Shown here: positions 1-11,081 of the stretch, in pieces | How the letters are laid out: each line of letters starts with the position of its first letter | Position numbering within the stretch: the stretch's first letter is position 1 | NCBI RefSeq assembly: GCF_032854445.1 | Contig: NC_088300.1 | Span: 36,251,608 to 36,315,607 of the forward strand | Direction: 5' to 3' | DNA length: 64,000 nt | Source: Liolophura sinensis | Lineage: Eukaryota > Mollusca > Polyplacophora > Chitonida > Chitonidae | Program-made: the position numbers and the translations under genes | Notes under the pieces: model-generated | Databases searched by the model: none | The model's input: only the letters and a program-made list of their open reading frames with translations | What the model was told of the DNA's origin: nothing

Positions 1-629
1 GGCATGCGTACACCGTTCCGTTAATGGAGTTACAAACCCAGCTATTGAAAACTGTTGAATGATAAGAAAGCACTTCCAGAACTTGAGAATAGCTGGTGTC
101 AAAAAACAATATTTAACCTCACTAAATAAAACTTAGGACAGCCTTATCTTAATCGACACTCTTTTGATTTGGTCTTGTACACAATCTCCAATTTGTTCAG
201 TTGGTGCGAAGTTTGTCACGTATGCAAACGTTTATGCATGTGTCTCACTGATTGAATAGCACGACAAACGACTGGGCTGTTATTTAAAATCAAGTGAATA
301 AGCACGTTATATAGACGTTTGTGTATGAAAGCATATGTCATATTTGCTTTGGTGAGTATATAGAAAATTGTACAGGATCTGTGCAACATTAAAAGGAGAG
401 CTGTTTAAAATCGGCGGAGATTTGTCATATATACGGGTATAGACCTGTCAGTCGAATGGTGGTGGTTCGATCCTTTTTCCCCCTCTAAGGATATGATGTT
501 AACCACAAATCAAATGTAAATAACTAAATAACTAAATAAATGGTAGTCAACAATGAAATCGAACTGTTAAAGACAAAGTTTGTTGAATCGATTAGAGGCA
601 TCCGTGGTATTGATTCTGTATTGATTCAT
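1..629. other. Non-genic stretch with a possible SINE relic
   Basis: AT-rich sequence with no convincing ORF. Around 455-540 a B-box-like GGTTCGATCC is followed by a T-run, a short body and an A-rich tail made of ACTAAATA units. This is compatible with a decayed tRNA-derived SINE, but no A box can be aligned. Confidence 0.3.
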
Positions 630-789
630 TTTCCATGAAAATGTCGGCTTGCATGACCTTTGTTGTTTTACTTCACACTGCCAGAATTGCAACAAAATAC
701 AGTGGCAAGAAATTCATATTGCAGTCTCCCGACAACACATCCCACCCAATCGCTAGGAGTCTTTTAATAGAACATTTTACGAGAGTAAA

Positions 790-1060
790 CAACATCAGAT
801 GTAGTGCCCTTGACAAACATATCCCATACTGTTTCACTTGTTTTTAAGTGACAGCTTGAAGGCATTTATGTGCAGGCATTTGGCAGAGAAGTTGTCGACG
901 ACACTAGTGTGACTGTTTGTACAGCGTAACATTTAACTTAAACAACATCAGTTGTAGTGCCCTTGACAAACATATCCCATACTGTTTCACTTGTTTTTAA
1001 GTGACAGCTTGAAGGCATTTATGTGCAGGCATTTGTTGCATAGCGTAACATTTCACTTAT
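790..1060. repeat. Direct local duplication, about 151-bp period
   Basis: About 93 bp starting ACAACATCAG at 790 recur almost unchanged from 941, and a weaker GTAACATTT match follows each copy. The 70-codon ORF at 635-847 ends inside the first copy. The duplication looks like a simple local tandem event and neither copy shows coding constraint. Confidence 0.85.
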
Positions 1061-3324
1061 CTTCCATCAGTATGGCCAGGATATCTGTACGTTACATTTG
1101 AGAAAAGTTTGCTACTGATTTGGCTTGTATCGGGCTAACCAAAAAGAAAACAAGTTATTTTTCTATTTTCAGGACACGATATGGCAGATTATAATTAATT
1201 CAACAGGGTTATGCTTGTAGATTTCGAAAGGAAAAAAATAGCATGTTGATTTATTATACATAATCTGGGTAAACATTTAAAAGAAAAAAATTGCTGAGTA
1301 AACTGAGAATCTGATAAAATTGGATTAAGCGTGGAGGTATGCGCATTCAGTTTCCCGATCGGAATCGATTCAACTAGCGCTTGTACATCCAGTCATCCAG
1401 GCCATCATTCTGCTGAGTCAAAGTCAGTAAGGGTATGCTTTATGCATAACGTCTCTACAGACATATACGTTGTCACCCCAAAAATCATAGCTTTCCGACT
1501 GGACTAACTGAAAATAGCGTATGTCAACTGCGACGGTATATAGGCCGTCTTTGTGTACACTGCCGTGATATGAAAACGTAGAACAGGCTCGCAGGTGGGT
1601 AACGGAATAGAATCGACGGAAAACCTGCAAACCAGATCGTCCAGTCTCAGTCGCTGTAAAGTGGCCGTTCCATTGGAATCACTCTGTCTTTCAGGATGGG
1701 TAATTAACCAGGGTCAAATAGTGAATAAGTTCAAAATTTGTGAATAAGAACAACATTAAAAATGTGGCGGTCTTTATTATGCAATAATGACAAGTCAAAA
1801 TAAACCAACATGCACACATAGCTAACCTTTCACAGAGTATACAGACTCGAGATTTTAACCCACTGACTACCCTGCTGAATTACCTGCTTTATCAATCCTG
1901 TGTTTTCCTCGGAACGATTAAAGTGGAAGAGCATTTTACTACAATTCAATACAAATGCAATTTTTTCTTCAAGTCCATATTAACATCAAATACCATCGTA
2001 CATCATCTTGAGACACCGAATGGACTATCACCTTTACAACATGTCGCTTTTTTCCTGTATTTTCGTCGAAATTGTTAAATTTTATACAACATACACCGCT
2101 CTGATCATTTTGAAGATATACTTCAAATACCATCATTATACACCACCTTGTTGAAGCGAATGGACGTCAATTTATCCAGATTCCTGAGGTTATTACAAAA
2201 TGCAAGGCTTTGATCAACCAAGTCACTATTTACAAACTATAATTTACCAAGACATGGAGGCAGGTTATGTAAGATATGGAAAAAATCTTGTAAAAATATG
2301 TTCATCTATCTGAATGACTATGGCAACCTATGTCCTTAAGCCAAGCGCACACGAACAACACTTGTTCCTTTAAATAAGATTTCAGATCCCATTCTTAAGT
2401 GATCCGCACAATGGCCATATTTGTGTTATTCGTTTTTGAAGATGCCGTCGGCGAACCACGGACGGTCAGGAACACTTGTTGTGGTTACCCGCAAAGGGGC
2501 AAAACACTAGATATTTTTGTTGCCTGGATCGTAACATTCCTTTTTCGAGAACAAATGTCAGTGTGCGCTGGGCTTTGGCAGACATGGCGCTTGAATTTAG
2601 TGTCGACAAAATACGTATCTATTTCTTTCATGTGGATATTACACATATTACAGCAAAAATGGCTGTCCAACATCTATGCTTATCAGTTTTGCATGTCACT
2701 GCATTAGGAAAATTTATATGAATCATGAAATCAACTTACAAGAGATTGGATTTCATCGGGTCATGTGTGAATTTGCCAACTAAACACTGTCGTCACTGTT
2801 CTAGTTTAACTAGACGAATTCCCATTATTTGTCTGCGTTACATTTTGAAAGTAGTACATTTCTGCAAAATCGTCACTAAACCACTTTATAGGATCATTCC
2901 TAGTTTTAATGGATTTAACAAAATAATTGCATTTTCATTAAGACTTCTTAAATTTATATAAAAAAATAATAATTTAAATAATTTCTGAACATGCAGTTCT
3001 GTAATTTGCCTTTCATTTCAGGCACTATATACACGTTACTTTTTACTTTATGTACACTTTGCCAGTTCTCATCAGTAATAGAAAGTTCAAATGGCGTATA
3101 ATCACTACATTTTTTTACGTAATCCTGCTTAAGCTGTGGCGCTAAGGGACGTGTTATTTGCTACTATTTAAGCATTTATATGAACAGTTAGAATAACCCT
3201 AGCTGACGTACGTTGTTAAGAACCCGCATTTCACTGGTTACGAGTGATCATTTGCCAACAATGCGATTGTCGTCTCTGTTATATATGGCTCTATATTTTA
3301 TCCTGTAAGTCGTTAATATTCAAG
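1061..3324. other. Intergenic, no supported gene
   Basis: Only short, low-quality ORFs. At about 1965-2035 and 2100-2170 two imperfect segments share 'TCAAATACCATC' and 'GCGAATGGAC'-type blocks, suggesting an old tandem duplication of about 130 bp. I see no TATA-plus-ORF combination, tRNA or recognisable protein domain. Confidence 0.5.
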
Positions 3325-3442
3325 GTCTGGGTTTAACCAGGGCTCTACCAGGCTCCCCACGACAATAATGCTATAAGGCAGTCGTATTAGTGAAAAATTC
3401 TTGAGTGTGTCAGAAAACACCAATCAAAGAAATATATAAATA
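3325..3442 (+). repeat. SINE-1, 5'-truncated and decayed
   Basis: Shows the 3' body of the window's main SINE in order: GGGCTCT, the CCACNATAATGCT block, the GTCGTATNAGTGAAA block, TTCTTGAGT, and AAAACACCAATCAAA followed by an A-rich tail. The tRNA-like head is missing. Many substitutions make this one of the older copies. Confidence 0.75.
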
Positions 3443-3639
3443 GAATATTCAGTCACAGAGGGAAGGCAATCGATATTCCAGGTATGACTTTCCTTTCACA
3501 TTTCAAATCCGTGGTCCGTGAATAACTTTCAGGCCGATAACAAACAGAGGTGTCTCGGTCGCACCCGGATTGCAAAGTTCTGTGCATAAAAAACTTGGAC
3601 CACAGATCCATTTCGTGCAAAACAAAACAAGGGAAACTC

Positions 3640-4690
3640 CGAATATTTAAGTCAAAATATTTGGTATTCTATATTTCGGCGTAACTATGTAGTCATCTTC
3701 AGGAATATACAACAGAAAGAGAGTTTAGATCATATATGTATGGTAGAGAGTAAAAGGGAAAACAAACACTTATACTCACATAATAACAAAGACAATAGAA
3801 AGCTACATGTAGAACTAAATAATCATGCGTTTGGGTAAACTCCCGAGTCACAAGAAAGCACACATTGGTACACACTGCAGGAAGAGAGAGCTGCATGAGT
3901 GGGTGATGGCAAAAGAGACAAAATATTGAGAGTTGGCTATTTCAATAAAAGTTATTTTAATATTTAAGTTCTTTTGAGGCTTTTAGCCCACGGTTTAGTC
4001 TAGGGGATTTCTTTTTAATTGCTAGAGCCTCTTAACAGTAAAAGGTTCCATTGATCTGCTCTGTCTATTACTTCAGTATTATTAAAGACAATATGCTTGG
4101 AAATGGGAGACAATATACATAGATCTAAAGTAAATCTATCTGGAACTGTCGTAATGTCTATTGTGTGGTGGAAATTTTCGCAATCCATTAAATGTTTTGT
4201 AGATTTCACTATCAGGCACAAGGTTACTGTTTTGTTCGTTTAATCCTTGCTTCAGACATCTTTCGCCGTACGTGGGAAGGTCTGGCAACAACCTGCGGAT
4301 AGTCGTGGGTTTCTCCCAGGTTTTGCCCGGTTTCCTCTCACCATAATGCTGGCCGTCGTCGTATAAGTGAAATATTCTTGCGTAAAACAGCAATGAAATA
4401 AATAAATTAATAAATCAGACATCTTTCAATTTTTCCAATGTACTTACAGTTAGATGTACATCCTGGGCAAGAAAATTCGAATATAACACGACTTTGGGCA
4501 TTTAAAGGTACTCTATCTTTGTATGTTACAAAAGACGAGATAGACTTGGATCGGTACAAAAGGATGAGTTTGACTGCGTTTTCTGTTATCAAGCGTTTTA
4601 TTTTTCGGAGAGTTTTTTTCAATGTGCTAGCATGGTTTGCCTATAAATGGTATAGATTTATATAGATTTTAATTTGGTTTGGGTCTAGAG
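3640..4690 (-). pseudogene. Penelope-like retroelement, GIY-YIG 3' end
   Basis: On the minus strand, between about 4620 and 4430, the translation reads KDRVP, then FSCPGCTSNCKYIGKIERCL. This is the arrangement expected at the start of the C-terminal GIY-YIG endonuclease of Penelope-like elements (a 'KDxVP...CPGC...YIGKT' run). Reading continues past an inserted SINE as KQGLNE...SEIYKTF, and after a frameshift as KHLMDCENFHHTIDI, ending near 4015. Downstream, 3640-3710 looks like the noncoding 3' tail of such elements. The frameshift, the SINE and the absence of a reverse transcriptase upstream show a dead, 5'-truncated copy. Family identity comes from motif memory, not a database search. Confidence 0.7.
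4265..4414 (+). mobile_element. SINE-1, 5'-truncated, with 13-bp TSD
   Basis: The body begins at GCCGTACGTGGG and runs through CCTGCGGAT, CACCATAATGCTGGCC and GTATAAGTGAAATATTC to an AATAAATAA tail. Both sides carry TCAGACATCTTTC (4252-4264 and 4415-4427), a 13-bp TSD. It sits inside the Penelope-like relic; removing it together with one TSD rejoins the endonuclease frame, so the SINE is younger than that element. Confidence 0.9.
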
Positions 4691-4710
4691 GTTGTTTGTC
4701 CTTCCGTACA

Positions 4711-4740
4711 TCGTGATTATTTATCAATTTATCTGCGACG
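4711..4740 (+). repeat. Perfect 30-bp direct repeat (second copy 5315-5344)
   Basis: The same 30 bases, beginning TCGTGATTATTTATC and ending ATCTGCGACG, occur at 4711-4740 and 5315-5344. The intervening 574 bp hold no recognisable element. It may mark a local duplication or an unusually long target duplication. Confidence 0.8.
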
Positions 4741-5365
4741 CATCTTGGGTAATCATTCCATAAAGTGACGCATGTTAATTAGTTCTTTCTTTGAACGGTT
4801 TGTTGTACTGCACAGTTTACGCATCTATGCAGTTTTCCATTCAGTTTTTCTGAAACAGGGTTCACAACCATCATATCCTATAAACAATAATATATTTAAA
4901 TTATCTAACACATAGCTTGACTTCACATAGCTATATGAAGAAATATATATATATATAAAATGCCAATGTCTACTTTTCACCCTACTTTCATCTTTTGATG
5001 AAACTAAAAGTGTAAATAGCATCCCTTTAATTTTTCACACTGTCACATGTTCTTCAGTAATTGTTCTTCACATTCTAGTAAGTTTTACTTGTTTTTCTCA
5101 GTGAAATAAATTACACCACACTGCTTCACCGAAGTGGGACGATTTCCTATCTAGTCGCAAGTTTCCTCTGCACCCTACGTCGCCCACCAAGAATATTTGT
5201 TTTTTTCTTTGGTCCTGTCTGGGTTGATAGCTCTGTAACTGGGGTGGGTGGACGAGGGGCAATCAGTCAAACCACTATCCCAGCCACTTTTAGGCTTTTT
5301 CTGGTATCTTAGCTTCGTGATTATTTATCAATTTATCTGCGACGGTAAAACTAAAGTCAGCACAC
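4741..5365. other. Intergenic, no supported gene
   Basis: AT-rich, with a short TA-dinucleotide run near 4943-4958. No ORF with recognisable content. The left arm of the big inverted repeat begins just beyond it. Confidence 0.5.
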
Positions 5366-5965
5366 TAGTAGTCTGATAAAAAAAAGTCTGTTAAACGTAT
5401 TTCATTTGATTTTTGTCTGACGATTTATTTCATAACGTGTACATTTAAATGAAGAATTGTCGGTGATTTTTATTTCAATTCCGGGAAAAAAGCCATTTAC
5501 ATTTTTAGGCCTATCATTTTCACAGAAATTTCATTGTTCTTGCAAGTAAGTAATAGCAACAATTGGGTAACAAGATGCAAACTAACCGCGGGGTATATTC
5601 TTACGAACTTTCGCTGGCAGCGTATGTCAGCTTCACTTTACCGCATAAAAACTGAAATACATGCATTCCCGGCGAAAAATTTTAAGAGCCAGTTTATCTA
5701 AAACGTGCTACCTAATCGTGCTTATTAATAAATTTACAAAGACAGCTTCTCCAGCTTGGGTTTACCCCTTTTCCCGTTAGTTTTAAAACACCCACAAAAG
5801 TAAAAAGAAAACAATATATGGGTATAAATGCTCCAAAACAATGGGAAGGTTTCGTTTCTTCTGCCTAAATCTTCGATTTACTACTTAAATCCATAAATGG
5901 CAACTGAGCTCTGTTAAAATGAGCTGTATATGTAGGCAAATCAAACGGATAAAGAATATACATAA

Positions 5966-6612
5966 TTAGCTTGGTCTTGAGTTAACAATGATTCTGTAGG
6001 GCTTTGGTTTCATTGTAGGACCGAACGTTGCATCAAAAGTGTAAACTTCCCCTGGTGCTTTAGCGAAAGAGCATCTCTGCATGATCGAGGTAAAGAATAC
6101 AAACAATTCCACCTTAGTCAGAAACTCGCCCAAACAGCGCCGCCTACCGGCCCAGAAGCTCAAAAGCATGTCAGCTTTTGACGTATCCACACAGCCATCT
6201 ATAAGAAACCTTTCTGGTTTGAAAGCCGTCGTATCTTCCCAAACCAGAGGATCGTTGCAGGTAGATGCCAGATTTATCAATATAAAAGTATTCTTTGGAA
6301 TTCTGTATCCATTCAATTCCACATCGCGAATGTTCGTGTGTGGGATACCAAGAGGTGTGATGGTACCTAATCGTAGAACCTCCAGAATAGTCGCTTCCAC
6401 ATACGGCACAGAGCGTCGGTCCTCAAAGGTCGCATTTCTCGAGCTCTCCAAATGACCATCGATTTCAGCGTGGACTTTTGCCTGTGCTTCCAGAGAGGTA
6501 GCCATGCGGACAAAGGACCAAAGTAAAGTAGTTCCCACGGTCTCGGAACCCGCTCCAAGCATCTCAGATATGACCGCGTTTAGTCTTGCCCTAGTCAGGC
6601 CTAGATTTATCT
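5966..6612 (-). pseudogene. CYP1-like P450 3' fragment (CYP-A relic)
   Basis: Minus-strand reading is open for about 215 codons and matches the C-terminal part of CYP-A (residue about 308 to the end). It retains the I-helix AGSET motif, the K-helix ExxR (EVLR) and the PERF motif. The heme loop reads FWAGRRRCLGE, so the first conserved glycine of FxxGxRxCxG-type loops is tryptophan here, although the cysteine stays. The break at about 6612 joins P450 sequence directly to the region that lies upstream of CYP-A in the right arm (near 11116), so start codon, membrane anchor and substrate-recognition half are gone. It cannot make a working P450. Its antisense orientation to CYP-A raises the possibility of paired transcripts. 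Confidence 0.9.
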
Positions 6613-6651
6613 AGTCTGTATTGTACCAGTCTCAGCTGAGTGACATCATGG

Positions 6652-6861
6652 TCAGGTGAGAGTGAAGTAGCACCACGGGCGTACACTAATGGCAGTTATT
6701 TCTTTGAATAAAAGATCATTCCAGTATTTGGCGGCATGTCCGAGGTCAGAGCAAACAGGTGAAGCAGCTTCTGCTAGGCTTAACATTAGAAATATTAGAA
6801 ATATATTGAAAACCCGGGCATTATGAAATATGTGCATGAATTTCGCTATTGCCGCGCACAT
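6652..6861 (-). CDS. 69-codon ORF, left-arm copy
   Basis: Starts MCAAIAKFMH and has a hydrophobic stretch VFNIFLIFLMLSLAEAA that looks like a signal peptide or single membrane segment, ending in CYFTLT. It is the left-arm counterpart of 10872-11081 and 32035-32244. Against the 10872 copy it differs by one synonymous change (codon 6, GCG/GCA) and one replacement (Asp/Tyr at codon 39). No family is recognised. It could equally be a chance ORF carried in the repeat. Confidence 0.3.
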   Translation of the reverse strand: MCAAIAKFMHIFHNARVFNIFLIFLMLSLAEAASPVCSDLGHAAKYWNDLLFKEITAISVRPWCYFTLT

Positions 6862-7800
6862 ACCCCTCTAACCTTACAAACAAGCGTCATTCAGGCATAT
6901 CTGTATACTAGTACACAAGCGCAACAATATACAACACAACTTCACAGACATTTTCTTAACAGACAATCTTTTAACATTCTGAAGACAGCTATTAATGTTT
7001 TCTCCTCGTTTACCTTGGCACGGAATCCATAATTACACTTTACATTTATCATTGTTACAGTTATTTTTTTCCTGATAACCTTTTATGAACGTCGGAATTT
7101 CTTCAGACATGAAGGATTAAATCCGAATATGAAAGGACAAAAGCACAGAGAATAAAACGAGATCAGTGAGGAAAGCGTGATGTCAAATGGTCACACGTGA
7201 TATTCAGGGTGTTGTTAATATACCTCATTGAGGGTTTTGTTCAGACTGTTTATGTACTTGTATATGCATAAAAAGTAGCACCTCATTCACTCCTAGTAGC
7301 ATGGCTGAATCAAACTTAGAATTGGGTGAGGGAGTTATCTCCCATGTTTCATCCATCTTTGGTCGGTATTATTGCTGGTTGAGTTCCACCAAGTTGCATT
7401 GTATGTCTAGTACTTTTTAGATGCAGCTTTTTGGAGACAAAATGGAAATGTTTTAAATACCAGCGTGTCAGCATTTCGTTTAGCAAGGCAGTCGGATTAA
7501 CTGTTGTGACGTTTATCTTAATTCTGTGTTGACATTTACGTTAAGCTACAGTGACGACTGGTTTGTGAACTGGCCTCAGTCATGTAGCTAACCTCTGAAA
7601 TAAGGCTACGCTTTCTCACAAAGCTGTTTCGAGACTGGTTTGAACGGTAGGATGATATCCAATTGTGGAAAAAGTTTAAAAAAGTTAGAATCTAAAGCAT
7701 AGTATGTAAAATTTTACAAATGTTCTCATCCATTGTTCAGTTTTCAATTTTTAATCATTCGTTGGGATGAAGATTAATCATTGCTTCTTTTTGTCTTTGT

Positions 7801-8340
7801 AGAATAGCCAGATTCTTCATTTGCAAATAGCCCAAAACCATTTCTATGCTCAGTCTCTGCTGGATACCGAAAATCAAGTCTTACAACTTCAAGACAATCT
7901 TCAGGAAAAGGATTGACAAATTTTGGAGCTTCGTGCTCATGTTAATAGAATTTGTGAGGCAGAGCGGGCTAGACACTTGGAAGATTCGGGATTGGACATA
8001 GAAAAAGATTTTCTGTTCCACAGGTTGATGAAGTGCCCCAAGCACTCCAAGCTGGAGTTAATAATACTCTTCATCCTGTTGTACCAAATAAACTTGAAGG
8101 TGGAGTGGCGAGAACTAGGCCGTATCTTGACCGTTTGGAGGAAGTCAGGGTACCGATAAAGGGACTTTAATAAGTCTATTATGAAGTATTAGAACTTCAA
8201 GACAAACTTAACGAAAAGGACCGACAGAGTTTGGAGCTTTGTGCTCATGTTGATGGAGTCTGCGAGTCAGAGCAGGACAGACAAATGGGAGATTCTGGAG
8301 TTAGAAAAAGAGACATTATACTTAAGCAATCGTCTTTTAC
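7801..8340 (+). pseudogene. Coiled-coil exon relic, two modules (left arm)
   Basis: A pyrimidine-rich TTTTTGTCTTTGTAG at about 7786-7800 looks like a splice acceptor. It opens onto heptad-like sequence including LLDTENQVLQLQDNLQEKD, then an in-frame TGA, then ILELRAHVNRICEAERAR. A second, diverged module at about 8190-8330 repeats EKDRQSLELCAHVDGVCESE. Between them another frame reads VDEVPQALQAG and NKLEGGVARTRPYLDRLEEV. This looks like two tandem copies of an exon from an unidentified coiled-coil protein, inactivated by the stop and frame changes. A mirror copy lies at 9095-9655. I do not recognise the parent gene. Confidence 0.45.
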
Positions 8341-9094
8341 GTTGTGGTTCTCTTTCAACGCAGATAACTTTTATATAGCATATCGGGGGGGGGGGGGACC
8401 GGAAGGTATAATAAATTGGACTTTATTCCTAAATTGTTGAATACTCGTGTTTCACTATTTGTACATTTAGACCCATTCCTTACGTGTGTATTTTTTCCCC
8501 TCTTTTTATTTAGACACGTTCCTAGTGAACTTCATATATACGGCCACTTAGTGTATGTAGCGTGATTTAGCCATTCATTCGTCACTGATCTTCAGTAATC
8601 GTCACATAACCATCCCCATCATCTCCACTATCTCCTGTCCTACTGCCAGTCTTCCGTTTAACTAAAAATATTGGACATTGGGGACTTGTCCAGGAAATTT
8701 GCGTTTGCTAAATCAGGTGTATTGTTAAATTCTTTTTGGTCTTGCCTACAGACCGTTTGTTTTTTGTTTGTTTGTTTTTTTTTTCTCTTTTTTTTTCCTA
8801 TGTAAATATATACGATAATACGTTAAATGGAAATACATTACTTTTGGCTGTCGAGAGGCACAAAGTATTGAAACCTGATGCGTTTACAGCCGATGTAATG
8901 ACAAAATTTGAAGATGTAAATGTTTTTCATTTCATCTTAAACCTTCTTTTAAAGAGGCAAGAGAAACACAATCGATTGCATTGTACCAAAACACGACAGT
9001 ACGAATTTTCACTGTCATAAATGTACTTTATATTTTCCCAATCTGTTTTTTGGTCATGATTTTTTTTCTTGGGAGTTATTAATACCCCAGCTTG
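8341..9094. other. Spacer between inverted-repeat arms
   Basis: AT-rich and unmatched in the other arm. Contains a run of about 13 G near 8385-8397 and a T-rich stretch near 8757-8790. No gene is supported. Confidence 0.6.
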
Positions 9095-9655
9095 TAGTGT
9101 TACGTCTTGGGGCACTGCGTCAGCCTGTGAAAGAGAAACTCTTTTTCTCACTCCAGAATCTCCCATTTGTCTGTCCTGCTCTGTCTCGCAGACTCCATCA
9201 ACATGAGCACAAAGCTCCAAACTCTGTCGGTCCTTTTCGTTAAGTTTGTCTTGAAGTTCTAATACTTCATAATAGACTTAATAGACAAAAGCCTTCATTG
9301 GCACCCTCACTTGCTCCAAACGGTCAAGACACGGCCTAGTTCTCGCCACTCCACCTTCAAGTTTATTTGGTACAACAGGATGAAGAGTATTATTAACTCC
9401 AGCTTGGAGTGCTTGGGGCACTTCATCAACCTGTGGAACAGAAAATCTTTTTCTATGTCCAATCCCGAATCTTCCAAGTGTCTAGCCCGCTCTGCCTCAC
9501 AGATTCTATTAACATGAGCACGAAGCTCCGAAATTTGTCAATCCTTTTCCTGAAGATTGTCTTGAAGTTGTAAGACTTGATTTTCGGTATCCAGCAGAGA
9601 CTGAGCATAGAAATGGTTTTGGGCTATTTGCAAATGAAGAATCTGGCTATTCTAC
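9095..9655 (-). pseudogene. Coiled-coil exon relic, two modules (right arm)
   Basis: Minus-strand mirror of 7801-8340: an acceptor-like CTTTTTGTCTTTGTAG opens near 9655, followed by the QSLLDTENQVLQLQDNL reading, then VVPNKLEGGVARTRPCLDRL, then the second module with LCAHVDGVCETEQDRQM. The in-frame TGA after LQEKD is also present, so that mutation predates the inverted duplication. Function is unknown. Confidence 0.45.
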
Positions 9656-9757
9656 AAAGACAAAAAGAAGCAATGATTAATCTTCATCCCAACGAATGAT
9701 TAAAAATTGAAAACTGAACAATGGTAAAATTTTACATACTATGCTTTAGATTCTAAT

Positions 9758-10007
9758 GGTCGGTTAGCACGCTAGCGCAGCGTAATGACCCAGGAGCCTC
9801 TCACCAATGCGGTGGCTGTGAGTTCAAGTCCAGCTCATGCTGGCTTCCTCTCGTAAGTGGGAAGGTCTGTCAGCAACCTGCGGATGGTCGTGGGTTTCCC
9901 CCGGGCTGTGCCCGGATTCCACCCACCATAATGTTGGCCGCCGTCGTATAAGTGAAATATTCTTGAGTACAGCGTAAAACACCAATCAAATAAATAAATG
10001 AAATAAA
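9758..10007 (+). mobile_element. SINE-1, near full length, tRNA-derived
   Basis: Head GGTCGGTTAGCACGCTAGCG resembles a tRNA A-box region, GTGAGTTCAAGTCC an internal B box, and the body and AATAAATAAAT tail match the family. The TSD is TAGATTCTAAT (9747-9757 and 10008-10018). The left arm carries the uninterrupted site TTAGAATCTAAAGC at 7685-7698, so the insertion postdates the inverted duplication. Confidence 0.95.
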
Positions 10008-10871
10008 TAGATTCTAATTTTTAAAAACTTTTTACAGTATAGGACATCGTCTTACCATTCAAACCAAGGCTCGAAATACCTTTTGTAAGATACTCGGCCA
10101 GGCAAAAACGATATAAGCGCCTCTAAAACGTAGCGTTAATTCAGCGGTTAGCTACATGACTGAGGCCAGTTCACAAACCAGTCGTCACTGTAGCTTAACG
10201 TCCATTTCAACACAGAATTAAGATAAACGTCACAACAGTTAATCCGACTGCCTTGCAAAACGAAATGCAGACATGCTGGTATTTAAAACATTTCCATTTT
10301 GTCTCCAAAAAGCTGCATCTAAAAAGTACTAGACATACAGTGCAACTTGGTGGAACTCAACCAGCAACAATACCGACCAAAGATGGATGAAACATGGGAG
10401 ATAACTCACTCGCCCAATTCTAAGTTTGATTCAGCCATGCTACTAGGCGTGAATGAGGTGCTACTTTTTATGCATATACAAGTACATAAACAGTCTGAAC
10501 AAAACCCTCAATGACTTATATTAACAACACCCTGAATATCACGTGTGACCATTTGACATCACGCTTTCCTCACTAATCTGGTTTTATTCTCTGTGCTCTT
10601 GTCTCTTTATAATTATTAGGATTTAATCCTTCATGTCTGAAGAAATTCCGACGTTCATAAAAGGTTATCAGGAAAAAAAAACTGTAACAATGATAAATGT
10701 AAAGTGTAATTATGGATTCCGTGCCAAGGTAAACGAGGAGAAAACATTAATAGCTGTCTTCAGAATGTTAAAAGATTGTCTGTTAAGAAAATGTCTGTGA
10801 AGTTGTGTTGTATATTGTATATTAGTATACAGATATGCCTGAATGACGCGTGTTTGTAAGGTTAGAGGGGT

Positions 10872-11081
10872 ATGTGCGCGGCAATAGCAAAATTCATGCA
10901 CATATTTCATAATGCCCGGGTTTTCAATATATTTCTAATATTTCTAATGTTAAGCCTAGCAGAAGCTGCTTCACCTGTTTGCTCTTACCTCGGACATGCC
11001 GCCAAATACTGGAATGATCTTTTATTCAAAGAAATAACTGCCATTAGTGTACGCCCGTGGTGCTACTTCACTCTCACCTGA
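10872..11081 (+). CDS. 69-codon ORF upstream of CYP-A
   Basis: ATG at 10872 opens MCAAIAKFMH, then hydrophobic VFNIFLIFLMLSLAEAA followed by SPVC, a layout typical of a signal peptide with cleavage near Ala33, and ends WCYFTLT. It sits about 430 bp upstream of CYP-A. Across its three copies I count five synonymous changes (codons 6, 22, 25, 29, 34) and two replacements (codons 16 and 39) with no indel. That is more synonymous than drift would give, but the numbers are tiny. It could be a short secreted protein, a first exon, or chance. No homologue is recognised. Confidence 0.35.
   Translation: MCAAIAKFMHIFHNARVFNIFLIFLMLSLAEAASPVCSYLGHAAKYWNDLLFKEITAISVRPWCYFTLT

Larger units (their letters stand above)
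5366..8335 (+). repeat. Left arm of large inverted repeat
   Basis: Reverse complement of 9095-13715, with indels. Matching landmarks include TAGTCTGATAAAA at 5370 against the end near 13715, the P450 3' end, the 69-codon ORF, the ATGGATGAAACATGGGAGAT block (near 7340 versus 10385) and the coiled-coil exon relic. Relative to the right arm it lacks about 1.3 kb (equivalent of 11117-12424, the 5' P450 half) and the SINE at 9758-10007. The two arms are separated by about 0.76 kb. Confidence 0.9.
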
